Assembly (NCBI RefSeq): GCF_007970185.1
Contig: NZ_CP042431.1
Location: 5,456,001 to 5,520,000 of the forward strand
Source of the DNA: Pseudobacter ginsenosidimutans
GTDB taxonomy: Bacteria; Bacteroidota; Bacteroidia; Chitinophagales; Chitinophagaceae
Reading direction: 5' to 3'
Length of the DNA stretch: 64,000 nucleotides
This document shows positions 18,315 to 28,129 of this stretch, in pieces (position 1 is the stretch's first letter; every line of letters begins with the position of its first letter). The notes beneath the pieces are model-generated. The model searched no databases and was not told the origin of the DNA. It saw only the letters and a list, made by a program, of their open reading frames with translations. The position numbers and the translations under genes are program-made.

Positions 18315-18785
18315 TTATAGTTTCTTTGACTTCTTACCTGATAGTTTTTGCAGTGTTATAGTGAATGTTTTTTCCTGTGGCGGAAAACACATTTCGTCAT
18401 TGCATGCCTGGAAATACAAAACTCCTTTGATCAATGCAGGTGTCCGTTTGGCTTTTCCTGTAAACCTGCAAATGATCGTATGTCCCTCTCCGGTATACAC
18501 TTCACCACCTCCCGTTAAAACAGGTTCCGGCCATTGGTGGTCAGGAAATAGCACTAACCCTTCCGGAATACTATCTATATCCAGTTTCATGATGATGTAT
18601 CCCTGTGACTGGTTGAGGGAAGATGGAGCATACACATGCATTCCCGGTGCAACGTCAAACATTAGCCTTAATTCAAGCGTGTCAGCCTTTTGTTGCGTAT
18701 ATGTTTTGATCGTTATCACTTCCTGACCTATCAGCAGGGCAGACGCAAAGCATAACGCCAGGCTAAGCATTCCTTTCTTCATCAT
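18315..18785 (-). CDS. DsbD alpha-domain-like periplasmic protein
   Basis: 156 residues with a signal peptide (cleaved about residue 20, LLIGQ). The rest matches the N-terminal domain of DsbD: GMHVYAPSS, PEPVLTGGGEVYTGEG and the cysteine pair FQACNDEMCFPPQE, equivalent to the redox cysteines that receive electrons from the membrane part of DsbD. The membrane and C-terminal thioredoxin domains are absent, so it is a stand-alone domain. It follows a VCBS protein and SusD/SusC on the same strand after 13 bases, so it may be the last gene of that locus; its role there is unclear. Confidence 0.78.
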   Translation of the reverse strand: MMKKGMLSLALCFASALLIGQEVITIKTYTQQKADTLELRLMFDVAPGMHVYAPSSLNQSQGYIIMKLDIDSIPEGLVLFPDHQWPEPVLTGGGEVYTGEGHTIICRFTGKAKRTPALIKGVLYFQACNDEMCFPPQEKTFTITLQKLSGKKSKKL

Positions 18786-18798
18786 ACATTTGATTTTT

Positions 18799-20241
18799 TT
18801 ACTTCTTGCCTAAGAAAACATACACGTAGCCAACATGCTTCAGCGTTTTGTATTCGGATTTAACATAGGCGTTATTGAAGATGCTTTTACTGGAAACAAA
18901 ACGTTTTGCATCCAACTCTTCTTCTGTAAGCCCTGTTTTTTTGCGGGCTGCGTCAGCTGCTTCCATTTCTTTCTTCAGTCTTCTTTTACGAGGTTCGGTG
19001 AAGTAGCCAGGGTTCAACTGGTAGATGCCGGTTTCTAACTCCCATTGCCAGGAGAGGGCTGCATCGAACTGGTCGTTGAGGGTAGCAACTGCGGTGCCCA
19101 TCACGATATCCATTACGCCATCTCCATTCCAGTCGGTGATGGTGATGGCTGGGTGGCTGCCGGGCAATGCCTTACCTCCATCATTGGCGGTGATCAATGG
19201 AATGCCTTTTTCAAAGCGGAATTCGCCATTTTGTTTAACGCCTTTATAGAACATGATGGTGGCACTAGCCCTACCGAGATAAGCGAAGGTGGCCAGCAGA
19301 TCAGGTATGCCATCATTGTCCCAGTCGAATATAACCGGATTGATCGCGCCACCATGTTGTTCACCATTTTTACCGGATGCTACTGTGCTTCCATCAGTAT
19401 GCAGTAGTGGTTTTCGCAATCCAAACCTGGGATCTGTTTTTGTACCGATATTTTTGCTGATCCGGATGCAAGAACCGCCGAGGATCAGATCGTCGAGACC
19501 ATCGCCGGTGAGATCGGCCACAGCAACAGTGTTGTAATACCAGTACATGGAGTTTTCCGGGTTGATGTCTTCATCATCACCCTCGAATTTCTTTTTACCG
19601 AGCGGGTCGCCTTCCTGGAAAAGCCTGTCCCCCGGCATGTAACCTTTTTTTGTGCCTTTGAAGAGGATGATATCTCCGGGGTTATATTGTCCGGCAACAA
19701 TATCTGTGATCCCGTCATTATTCAGGTCTGCAAACGTTGGCTTGAAACCCATACAGCACCAGACCCACAAACTGAGTGGGGTGCCATAGCCATAATCATT
19801 ATCAGGTCTCAGGTAATAGAACTCGTCGTCGAATGCAGGTATGCCTTTACCGTTTTCGGAGATATTGGGATAGACCCTGATGAAATTGCCAACAGGACGG
19901 CCATGCTCGAGGCCGGAACCGAATTCTCCTATCAATAGGTCTTTCTTTCCATCCTGGTCCATATCTCTGAATTCGGGATAGGCCCAGCCAGTGCCCCTGG
20001 TTTCAACAGGGCCGTATTGGGTTGTTACCATAGTGGGGGGCGTTAATGTAGGAGCGCCTTTTATTTTTGCAAATGTCAGCGGCGGGAAATCGACAGCTTT
20101 CAAATGGCTCCTTGCCTTGATCTGTTCATCGGTTGAAATTTTTCTGATCGGTATCTTCTGCGCTTGCACTTCTGCGTTATGTAACGTACATAACGATACC
20201 ATGCAGCCGGTGACGGCCGCAAACAATGAATGTTTTTTCAT
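18799..20241 (-). CDS. Secreted VCBS/FG-GAP repeat protein
   Basis: 480 residues with a signal peptide (about 1-27). At least five FG-GAP/VCBS repeats with calcium-loop sequences are present: FRDMDQDGKKDLLIGE, FADLNNDGITDIVAGQ, VADLTGDGLDDLILG, IFDWDNDGIPDLLATF and ITDWNGDGVMDIVMG. They should fold as a beta-propeller that binds calcium and a ligand. It begins 5 bases after the susD stop, so it is an extra component of this uptake locus, probably exposed at the envelope and binding the substrate or host polymer. Confidence 0.85.
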   Translation of the reverse strand: MKKHSLFAAVTGCMVSLCTLHNAEVQAQKIPIRKISTDEQIKARSHLKAVDFPPLTFAKIKGAPTLTPPTMVTTQYGPVETRGTGWAYPEFRDMDQDGKKDLLIGEFGSGLEHGRPVGNFIRVYPNISENGKGIPAFDDEFYYLRPDNDYGYGTPLSLWVWCCMGFKPTFADLNNDGITDIVAGQYNPGDIILFKGTKKGYMPGDRLFQEGDPLGKKKFEGDDEDINPENSMYWYYNTVAVADLTGDGLDDLILGGSCIRISKNIGTKTDPRFGLRKPLLHTDGSTVASGKNGEQHGGAINPVIFDWDNDGIPDLLATFAYLGRASATIMFYKGVKQNGEFRFEKGIPLITANDGGKALPGSHPAITITDWNGDGVMDIVMGTAVATLNDQFDAALSWQWELETGIYQLNPGYFTEPRKRRLKKEMEAADAARKKTGLTEEELDAKRFVSSKSIFNNAYVKSEYKTLKHVGYVYVFLGKK

Positions 20242-20245
20242 GACA

Positions 20246-21646
20246 CTATTTTAAATTGGGATTAAGTAATTTTTGTTTTTCAGATATGGGGAAGTCGATG
20301 TCTGCGTCTGTCCAGTTTGGCTTTTTGGGACCCAGCACCTGTGTGATGGTGCCAGTACGTTTCAGGTCGAAGAAGCGGTGTGCATATTCACAGAAGAGTT
20401 CATGTCTTCTTTCCTGCATAACGGCTTCGCGTAAGGAAGCTTTGTCGGCGGCTGTTGTGTTGGGAAGCCCGGCTTTGCTTCTGATGGCATCGATATCTTC
20501 CTGGGCCCCCGGGAAATTTTCTCTTTCGGCCCTTGCTTCGGCTCTTATCAGGTACATCTCACTCAGGCGCATCACAATATAGATTTCAGGAGAACCGGTA
20601 GAGACCATTTTTGTTTCTTTGTATTTGTATACAAAATTCCAGCTTTTGGGACCAAGGGTAAAAGTGCCTGTCCAGTTTGTTTTTCGTTTATCTCCTGTTT
20701 CAAAACTGTTCATCAGGTCATCGGTAAGTACGCCATAGGCAACATTGTCTTCAGGCGACACATTAAGTCTATAAGCAAGCGCATCCTGCGTAGGAACGCC
20801 TGGGTTGGCTTCTGCAAACTGCCAGATGGCTTCTTTTGAATCTTTTAGAAAGGTTCTGTTGATATCGGTTTCCAGGCTATACGTACTGCTGGCTGAAATG
20901 AGGTTGGTGGCCATTTCTTCGGCTTCCTTCCATTGTTTTCTGAATAAATAGATCTGCGCCAGAAAAGCCTCCGCGCATTTTTTATTTACCCTTACACGCC
21001 CTGTTGTGGGATAATTGTCGGGTAATAAGGTAGCAGCGAGCTCTACATCTTTCTGTACCATTTCAAATACTTTTTCCCTGGGCGATTTCACAGCATTGGT
21101 ATTCACTCTGTAATCGGTGGCAGTGATATAAGGCACATCGCCAAATGTATTGGCCAGCCTCCAGTATAACAATGCCCGGAGAAACAATGCTTCCCCTTTC
21201 AGTTGGTTCCTGGAAGCAGTAGCTAGTTTGCCGGCGTTTTCCAGGCCGGCAAGCAATTTGTTGGCTTTGTAAATAGCGCTATACGGCACGTCCCAATGAA
21301 CGGCTAGTTCGGATTCATCGGTTTCTGCAAGCAGGTTATTGAAAAACTTGTATGTGCCATGTGTAGGATCATTACTGTAACAATGCATATCATCTACATA
21401 GAATTGAAAATTGCGTCCGGTGCTGTTGGCAAGATAACTGGAGCGGAGATCGATGTATACCTGTAACAGGGCGGTTTCTGCTGTGCCGAAATCCTGGAAA
21501 ACGAGGGAGTCGAGCAACTGTGTTTTGGGGTGGCCAACATCCACGAATTTTTCGCAACTGGTAAAACTCATGCTGGAAAAAAGCAGCATTACAAACCAGG
21601 CAACGCCTGTCTTTGTGATGGATTGTATCATGATAAATGAATTCAT
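20246..21646 (-). CDS. SusD/RagB-family nutrient-binding lipoprotein
   Basis: 466 residues. Lipoprotein signal with lipobox SFTSC near residue 30. Classic RagB/SusD pattern: ALFLRALLYWRLANTFGDVP, a SEMYLIRAEARAE TPR-like helix and the C-terminal HELFCEYAHRFFDLKRTG. It binds the substrate and passes it to the SusC encoded 10 bases upstream. The start could also be the ATG five codons later (MIQSI); both keep the lipobox. Confidence 0.95.
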   Translation of the reverse strand: MNSFIMIQSITKTGVAWFVMLLFSSMSFTSCEKFVDVGHPKTQLLDSLVFQDFGTAETALLQVYIDLRSSYLANSTGRNFQFYVDDMHCYSNDPTHGTYKFFNNLLAETDESELAVHWDVPYSAIYKANKLLAGLENAGKLATASRNQLKGEALFLRALLYWRLANTFGDVPYITATDYRVNTNAVKSPREKVFEMVQKDVELAATLLPDNYPTTGRVRVNKKCAEAFLAQIYLFRKQWKEAEEMATNLISASSTYSLETDINRTFLKDSKEAIWQFAEANPGVPTQDALAYRLNVSPEDNVAYGVLTDDLMNSFETGDKRKTNWTGTFTLGPKSWNFVYKYKETKMVSTGSPEIYIVMRLSEMYLIRAEARAERENFPGAQEDIDAIRSKAGLPNTTAADKASLREAVMQERRHELFCEYAHRFFDLKRTGTITQVLGPKKPNWTDADIDFPISEKQKLLNPNLK

Positions 21647-21656
21647 GGTGTCTGCA

Positions 21657-24600
21657 TTAAAAAATTAAGGATGCCCCGAACGTGATCGTTCTTAAAGTGG
21701 GGAGATAATTGAATTCTGTTTCCGGATCGGCTCCCGGATACCTGGAGATCGTCAAAAGATTCTGTCCCTGCAAAAACAGTTTGCATCCAATGGACGACTT
21801 GCCCAATTCAGGAATGGAGTAAGCGAGCGACAGGTTCCTTAGCTTCACATAGTTTGCGGAAACAGGACTGAGCGTGGAGCTGTACGACATCGTATTGGCC
21901 GTTAAAACTGCAGGGCTGTAAGCAATAATGCCCGCACGCTGATACGTACCTGTTTTTGCACCCGGAATACTTCTGTCTGTAAGGACCTCCGGCAGGTTGG
22001 ACATATTGCCGATAACGCCGGTATAGGCAGAAACGAAACGTTTGTTTTGTTGAACGTACTGAAAGAAGAAGTCGAAGCTCCAGTTCTTAAATGTGAACTG
22101 ATTTCCCATACCACCTGTGAATAAAGTGCCCAGTCTGCCTACCTGCGTTCTGTCGACAATATTATAGACCCCATCTTTATTTACATCTTTAAATGTGTAC
22201 AGCCCGGTATTGAAATCGATGCCGGTAAATTCATAGAGTCTTAAAATGTCAAGAGGCTGGCCAACGATATATTTGCTGGCATTGGTAGAGTAGGCGAGAT
22301 CGGGGTAAGACAACAGTTTGTTGCGTGGGATGGAAGCGTTGAGATACGTCCTCCATTTGATATTTTTCTTATCGATATTGATCGTATTCAATTCAAATTC
22401 CCAACCTGAGTTTTCGATCAGTGCGCCGATATTCTGCAACACATTATTGAAACCCGTGATGGAAGGAAGTGGATAACTGAGCAGTTGGTTTCCAGATCTG
22501 TTACGGAACCAGGCAACGGAAGTAGTGATCCTGTCGTTGAACAGGCCGAGCTCAAGGGCTATTTCCAGTTTTTTGTTTTCTTCCCATCCGAGCACGGGAT
22601 TTTCGAATCTGACGGGTCCCAGGCCGGTTCCTGTCTGGTATTTTTCCTGACCGCTTGCATACACGCTGAGGTAAGAATAATCAGCTATCTGATCGTTACC
22701 GGTAGTGCCATAGCTGGCTCTCAGTTTTCCAAAATTCAGGAAAGGAAGAAGACGATCGATGAATTTTTCACGGCTGAATATCCAGGCGCCTCCGATGGCG
22801 GCAAAATTAGCCGAACGGTTTTCGGGCCCGAACCTGCTGGATGCATCTCTTCTGGCAGTGAGGTTCAGGATATATTTGCCATCGTAATTATAATTGATCC
22901 TGCCGAAACCTGCGCTGTAAGCATATTTGATGTCATCTGCCGAATAGATGGAGGAAGTGAGTGCGGCTTTGAAATCATAGATGAGGTAATCGCTGGGGAA
23001 GCCTATAGCAGATCTGGTGGTTCCGCTGGTAATACTTTTCTGGAAACTCATACCTGCCAGCAACTCAATTCTGCTGCGTCCGAAATCCTTTCCGAAATTC
23101 AGTTGCGGCTCGAAGTTCCAGTTGCCTCTATTACTGATATTGGCATAGGTAGAAGAACTGGCGCTGGAAGGATTCAGGCCCGGATTGAACAACAATGTGT
23201 AAGGGAAAATTCTTTGTTCGTCGAGCCGGTAATCTGAGTACCCTGCGCTTACTTTGGCTGTGAGATTTTCCAGGAATTTATATTCGATGGTCGCATTCGT
23301 GTTAAGGCTTTTGGCATGCGACTCATAACGCTGATTGAGGTTTCTCAGCGGATTTTCTCTGGAGCCGAGATCCCAGTTAAGGCTACCGTCTGGCAACAAC
23401 AGGTCGGGCGTATTGGGGGGAAGTGATAGGGCATACCTGTACAGGTCTACTGCTATAGCGTTGTTGTTGTCGGAACTGTACATAGCGGAAAAGTTGATCG
23501 AGAATTTATTGTCGGTCGACCGGTGATTGATATTCACCAATCCCGATCCTCTTCCATATTTCAGGTTGCCGGGGAATACGGTGGTTTCCCTTTCATAGGT
23601 CCCTTTCAGCAATAACCGGGTTCTGTCTGTACCTCCGGAAATGGAGGCGTAATACCTGCTCCGGCGGGCAGTATTGCCCGCCAGTTCTTTCTGCCAGTCA
23701 GTGTTTTTTGTATCACCCCAGGTTCCATTTACATCCGGGTCGGCAGCGCCGGGTGTTTTGCCTTCATTGGCGAAAGCTTCCCTGCGCATTTGCAAATATT
23801 GTTCGGTATTCATCAACTTGGTACGGCGGCTGATTTTACTGAAGCCGGCTGAATATCCAACTTCATATTTCGTTTTTCCGCCAGTGCCTTTTTTGGTGGT
23901 GATGAGGATCACCCCATTGGATCCTCGTGAACCATAGATTGCGGTAGCATCCGCATCTTTTAATACTTCGATACTTTCTATGTCTTGCGGGTTGATAGAA
24001 TTCATCGGACTGATAGCGCCAATTCCAACGCCGGAGACCAGATGTAATGATACCTGTGAGCTACCAATGGATTCAAGTGGAAAAGGGACGCCATCGATAA
24101 TCATCAGAGGGTTGTTACCAGATGAGATACTGTTCTGCCCGCGGATCTGCACTTTGAAGCCTGCTCCTACTTGCCCGCTTGCCTGCACGATCTCCAGTCC
24201 GGGTACCCGGCCTGCCAATGCAGACAAGGGATTGGTGACTGGTTGTTGCTCGATTGTTTTGGTGGATACTTTCGAGATGGAACCCGTGCGCTCTCTTGCT
24301 TTGACCGTATAATACCCCGCATTCACTTTCACCTCATTCAATTCAGCCAATGCCTTGTTGAGTGAAACGCTGATCATTCCCGAAGAGATCATAGCTGCAG
24401 TGATCTTAATTTCCTTGCTTTCATGCTCCACATAACTGATCACGATCACATCTCCTTCATCAACATTTACAGAAAAACTACCATCAGCTTCTGTGATGCC
24501 AACAGTCTTTGCGTTCTTTACTGAGATGGAAGCGCCTGCCAGTGCTTGTCCGTTCTCATCGGTCACTTTTCCGCGTACCGGTTTGGGAGGAGCGAAGAGT

Positions 24601-25025
24601 ACAAGGCCCGGGGCTTTAGCCACAGGAATTATTCTCGTTGAAAGGATAATTGTTTTCCCCTGGATAATATATTCGATGGGCCGCTCCCTGAAAAGCAAAT
24701 CCAGCAAAGAAGGGACCGGCATATCCTTTACCTGCAGAGAGACCTTCCTGCTGATCTCATCAAACATATCCTGGTTGAGAAAAACTACATAGCCTGTTTG
24801 TTTTTCTACCGAAGCAAACACCTGTTTTAAAGTGAGCTCCTTACCATTGATACTCACATTCTGGGCAACTCCTTCTGCCTTTACAGAAAGGAAAGCAACA
24901 AAAAGGAGAAAAGAAAGCATCCTCATAATTCTCAGCATTTGAGCCGGCAGCCGTATTCCCAACCCTGCCGGCGCTTTGGAAATGCCAACAGGAAATAACC
25001 AACTACCATAAGCAGTTTTTTGCAT
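21657..25025 (-). CDS. STN-containing SusC/RagA TonB-dependent transporter
   Basis: 1122 residues from the ATG at 25025. I prefer this to an upstream start (25193) because MQKTAYGSW followed by a hydrophobic signal segment (MLSFLLFVAFLSVKAEG) is the normal beginning of Chitinophagaceae SusC proteins. Order: signal about 35-55, STN (secretin/TonB short N-terminal) domain about 58-120, carboxypeptidase-like domain about 145-220, plug (MIIDGVPF, AIYGSRGSNGVILITTKKG), then the barrel ending in TFGASLIF. The STN domain is the part that contacts FecR, so this transporter also signals: substrate binding should release the ECF sigma factor encoded upstream. Confidence 0.95.
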   Translation of the reverse strand: MQKTAYGSWLFPVGISKAPAGLGIRLPAQMLRIMRMLSFLLFVAFLSVKAEGVAQNVSINGKELTLKQVFASVEKQTGYVVFLNQDMFDEISRKVSLQVKDMPVPSLLDLLFRERPIEYIIQGKTIILSTRIIPVAKAPGLVLFAPPKPVRGKVTDENGQALAGASISVKNAKTVGITEADGSFSVNVDEGDVIVISYVEHESKEIKITAAMISSGMISVSLNKALAELNEVKVNAGYYTVKARERTGSISKVSTKTIEQQPVTNPLSALAGRVPGLEIVQASGQVGAGFKVQIRGQNSISSGNNPLMIIDGVPFPLESIGSSQVSLHLVSGVGIGAISPMNSINPQDIESIEVLKDADATAIYGSRGSNGVILITTKKGTGGKTKYEVGYSAGFSKISRRTKLMNTEQYLQMRREAFANEGKTPGAADPDVNGTWGDTKNTDWQKELAGNTARRSRYYASISGGTDRTRLLLKGTYERETTVFPGNLKYGRGSGLVNINHRSTDNKFSINFSAMYSSDNNNAIAVDLYRYALSLPPNTPDLLLPDGSLNWDLGSRENPLRNLNQRYESHAKSLNTNATIEYKFLENLTAKVSAGYSDYRLDEQRIFPYTLLFNPGLNPSSASSSTYANISNRGNWNFEPQLNFGKDFGRSRIELLAGMSFQKSITSGTTRSAIGFPSDYLIYDFKAALTSSIYSADDIKYAYSAGFGRINYNYDGKYILNLTARRDASSRFGPENRSANFAAIGGAWIFSREKFIDRLLPFLNFGKLRASYGTTGNDQIADYSYLSVYASGQEKYQTGTGLGPVRFENPVLGWEENKKLEIALELGLFNDRITTSVAWFRNRSGNQLLSYPLPSITGFNNVLQNIGALIENSGWEFELNTINIDKKNIKWRTYLNASIPRNKLLSYPDLAYSTNASKYIVGQPLDILRLYEFTGIDFNTGLYTFKDVNKDGVYNIVDRTQVGRLGTLFTGGMGNQFTFKNWSFDFFFQYVQQNKRFVSAYTGVIGNMSNLPEVLTDRSIPGAKTGTYQRAGIIAYSPAVLTANTMSYSSTLSPVSANYVKLRNLSLAYSIPELGKSSIGCKLFLQGQNLLTISRYPGADPETEFNYLPTLRTITFGASLIF

Positions 25026-25229
25026 AATTTGTGAATAGTTTAGGTTGTAAAAATGGTGACAAGTCATTCGATCAGCCCAAACATTGCCGGGAGTGTTCGT
25101 TGCACTTCCGGTTTGTTTTTTTACGGACAGACCATTTTGTTTTTCATGGCAATAAAAAGATGCAATGGTCATGCTGCTACGGCATGATGCCATTTCAATT
25201 TCATATGATAAGTGTATTGAGGGTGAATG

Positions 25230-26405
25230 CTAGGGCAGTACTACCAGTGTTCTGTTGTTTTCCATCTTGAAATGTACCTTTGTCTTTTCCAGGGCAATCA
25301 GCATACCGCTGAGTGGAACATCCCTGGTGATCTTTCCCCAGAATTTTATATCAGGTATTCCATTCTTGTAAATTACATCGATATCATACCATCGTTCAAT
25401 CTCTTTCATAACATGCTCCAGGGAAGCATTCTCGAAATTGAAGACACCGTTTTTCCAGGCCATCACTTTCTCTACATCCACATTGCTGTTGAGTGTTAAT
25501 GCGGAGCCATTTGCCTGTACAGCCTGCTGTGCAGGTTTTAATATTGTACTGTTACCTGATTGTGCAGCAGTAACCCGTACGGCGCCATCGATCAAAGTTG
25601 TATAGCTGTTATTATCATCCTGGTATGCGTTTATATTGAAACTGGTGCCCAATACCGCTACCTTCATTCCGTTGTCTACTGTCACCCGGAATGGTTGTGA
25701 CGAATTCTTCGCCACTTCAAAATATGCTTCCCCGCTTATCTGTACATTGCGTTCCTGGCCTGTAAACGCCGTAGGATATTTGATAGAGCTGGCAGCATTC
25801 AGCCAAACCTTTGATCCGTCTGGTAAGGTCAGTTGATATTGCCTGCCTTTGGGAGTGGACATAGTATTGTACAATATTCTATTTCCTTTGCCTTCGTACA
25901 CAAGTGCGCCATTTACCACTTTTGCAGTAACGCCATCCTGCAAAGCAACAATTCCATTCCGCACTGAGTCAAGCGATAACCGGCTTCCATCTGCCAGTGT
26001 GAGTATGGCGCCATCGCGGCCCGGTTGTATCTGTGCTGCGTTGACCGATGCCACCGGCTCTTGCGGGCCATTCCTGTTTTCCATTAATAAGTAAGCACCG
26101 ATACCCAGCACAAAGATTACCGATGCCGCTATCCATTTCCATTTGTTCATACGCAGTATCCGGCCGGGGGAAGTTGTCTTCTGCTCCTGGATAAATTGCT
26201 CCAGCTGTGTGCTGATCCTCTTATTCCGTTCAGTACGGTCCCTGAATTCAAGTGCGATCTGCTCAGCGCTGCTGTATTGATCGTACAGTTGCTGATTGGC
26301 CTCAGAGGATTGCCTCCAGGCTTCCAGTTCCTGTTTTTCCGTTTCAGTCAATGTGCCCAGCAGATCCCTGATGATATAGGATGCTATTGTTGCTTCGTTG
26401 GTCAT
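25230..26405 (-). CDS. FecR-family anti-sigma factor
   Basis: 391 residues. Cytoplasmic N-terminal helices (about 1-85) that would hold the sigma factor, one membrane helix (about 90-108, WIAASVIFVLGIGAYLL), then the periplasmic FecR domain (TLPDGSKVWLNAASSIKYPT, VEVAKNSSQPF-type region) and a C-terminal DUF4974-like domain (VMAWKNGVFNFENASLEHVM). It passes the signal from the STN-type SusC to the sigma factor. It lies between the two genes, 67 bases after the sigma gene. Confidence 0.95.
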   Translation of the reverse strand: MTNEATIASYIIRDLLGTLTETEKQELEAWRQSSEANQQLYDQYSSAEQIALEFRDRTERNKRISTQLEQFIQEQKTTSPGRILRMNKWKWIAASVIFVLGIGAYLLMENRNGPQEPVASVNAAQIQPGRDGAILTLADGSRLSLDSVRNGIVALQDGVTAKVVNGALVYEGKGNRILYNTMSTPKGRQYQLTLPDGSKVWLNAASSIKYPTAFTGQERNVQISGEAYFEVAKNSSQPFRVTVDNGMKVAVLGTSFNINAYQDDNNSYTTLIDGAVRVTAAQSGNSTILKPAQQAVQANGSALTLNSNVDVEKVMAWKNGVFNFENASLEHVMKEIERWYDIDVIYKNGIPDIKFWGKITRDVPLSGMLIALEKTKVHFKMENNRTLVVLP

Positions 26406-26472
26406 GCATGTGATTATTCTAACCTATTACAACAGGCTTGCATGATTGTCACACGCAAAAACAAAGTTTTTT

Positions 26473-27048
26473 TTAGAATAACTGGCAGAACATGATCCAG
26501 GAGCGGAAACTGAGACGTAATTGTTTCAATGCCTGGCTCTTTTGGTTGCGTACGGTATGTTCATTGATATTGAGCAGGGCCGCAATCTCCTGGTTGGACC
26601 TGCCTTCCAGGAAGGCCATCGAAAAGATATTTGCGGTTTGTGGGGATAGTCTTTTCAGCGCGGTTTCTATCTCGCGCATTAATTCTTCCATGAATTCATG
26701 CGCAGCAAAATCATTTTCCCCGCCGGCATGTAAGAGGCGAAGGGCTTCAGCTTCCCTCGCTGTTCTTCGTTGCGATAATTTCAAATGATTGAGACAAAGA
26801 TTGCGTGCAACGGTATATAGCCAGGGACGTAAGGGTTTCTGCGGATCGATGGAATTCTTTTGCAGCCAGAGTTTCTGGAACACGGAAGAAGTGAGGTCTT
26901 CTGCATCCTGCAGGATGAAAATATACTTGCGGATAAAATAGAAAATAGCGTCCAGGTGACGATGATACAATACTGTATAAGCCTGCTCATCACCGTCGAT
27001 AATGCGCCGGAGAAGTCTGTTCTCATCATATGTTTGGTTGTCTGACAC
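26473..27048 (-). CDS. ECF RNA polymerase sigma factor
   Basis: 191 residues, GTG start. Region 2 covers about 22-95 (YHRHLDAIFYFIRKYI, PWLYTVARNLCLNHLK) and region 4 about 125-180 (SMAFLEGRSNQEIAALLNI, EHTVRNQKSQALKQLR). It belongs to the Bacteroidota FecI-like group paired with FecR. Activated by the anti-sigma factor downstream, it should direct transcription of the SusC/SusD/VCBS genes. It is divergent from prmA. Confidence 0.95.
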   Translation of the reverse strand: MSDNQTYDENRLLRRIIDGDEQAYTVLYHRHLDAIFYFIRKYIFILQDAEDLTSSVFQKLWLQKNSIDPQKPLRPWLYTVARNLCLNHLKLSQRRTAREAEALRLLHAGGENDFAAHEFMEELMREIETALKRLSPQTANIFSMAFLEGRSNQEIAALLNINEHTVRNQKSQALKQLRLSFRSWIMFCQLF

Positions 27049-27188
27049 CTTAACCGGGTACCTGGATTTATTCGTTACATTGGAACGTAAAGGAAAATTA
27101 TTTCAATTGAAAGGGAAAAAAAGGAAGGATAAGTGGCTGCATTATACACAAAAAAAATCGAGAGTACGTAAAATGTAAATGGATATTT

Positions 27189-27196
27189 TATTTTTG
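27189..27196 (+). promoter_or_regulatory. -7 box (TATTTTTG) of prmA
   Basis: Exact TAnnTTTG match 21 bases before the prmA ATG. No TTG at the usual -33 distance. Confidence 0.45.
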
Positions 27197-27217
27197 CGGC
27201 TTACTTAATATATCATC

Positions 27218-28033
27218 ATGAATTACTGGCAATATTCATTCAGGCCATTGGGGCAGGAGCAAAGAGAGGTTTTTGTAGCGCAATTGTCTATGATCGGTTT
27301 CGAAGGATTTGAAGAAGCAGGGGACACGCTGCATGCATTCATTCCCGAGCAGGACCTTAATGAAGCTGCGCTGAATGAATTGCTTTCAGAAGGACTGGAA
27401 GTTTCCAGGAAGCTGATCCCGCCCACCAACTGGAATGCTGAATGGGAAAAGGATTTCGAGCCGGTGATCGTACATGATTTTGCAAGCATACGTGCGCATT
27501 TCCATGCGCCCATTCCCAATGTGCAGCATGAAGTGATCATCACACCGAAAATGAGTTTCGGCACCGGACACCATGCCACTACTTTCATGATGATCGATTA
27601 TATGCGCAGCATCGATCTAAATAATAAAACGGTTCTCGATTTCGGTACAGGTACCGGGGTACTGGCCATTCTCGCAGAAAAACTCGGTGCAAAAGAAATT
27701 GTGGCGATCGACAATGACGACTGGAGCATCGATAATGCAAAAGAGAACATCGAAGTGAACGCTTGTAAAAAAATAGAATTATTGAAAGCTGATTCACTTC
27801 ATCTGGGCAGGACCTTTGATGTGATCCTTGCGAATATCAACAAAAACGTATTACTTGTTAATATGACGGGAATCAGACAACATTTGCAGGATGGGGGTGT
27901 TGTAATCATGAGCGGGTTACTGAGTGGCGACAGAAAGGATATCGAAGCAGCAGTAGTGAAAGAAATGTTAAAGGTGGATGATCAGAAGGACCGGCAGAAC
28001 TGGATAGCCCTGCAAATAAGTGGAAAACCTTAG
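27218..28033 (+). CDS. prmA: Ribosomal protein L11 methyltransferase
   Basis: 271 residues. N-terminal substrate-binding domain (about 1-95) and a SAM-dependent methyltransferase domain with motif I VLDFGTGTGVLAILAEKLGA, the acidic loop IVAIDNDDWS and the PrmA-type LANINKNVLL motif. The linker MSFGTGHHATT is typical of PrmA. It trimethylates ribosomal protein L11 in the cytoplasm. Single gene, followed 96 bases later by plsY. Confidence 0.95.
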   Translation: MNYWQYSFRPLGQEQREVFVAQLSMIGFEGFEEAGDTLHAFIPEQDLNEAALNELLSEGLEVSRKLIPPTNWNAEWEKDFEPVIVHDFASIRAHFHAPIPNVQHEVIITPKMSFGTGHHATTFMMIDYMRSIDLNNKTVLDFGTGTGVLAILAEKLGAKEIVAIDNDDWSIDNAKENIEVNACKKIELLKADSLHLGRTFDVILANINKNVLLVNMTGIRQHLQDGGVVIMSGLLSGDRKDIEAAVVKEMLKVDDQKDRQNWIALQISGKP

Positions 28034-28129
28034 TTCAACAGGATTTTCCGGTGATTTAGTTACCGGAAAGACAATAAGTTGAGTGGTTTTTCCGTATTTT
28101 CGTTTTCCAACTTCAACTTAAACTATTCA

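Noticed and set aside
25026-25193. N-terminal extension of the STN-type SusC to 25193
   Set aside because: The extra 56 residues are polar and precede the normal MQKTAY start and signal peptide.
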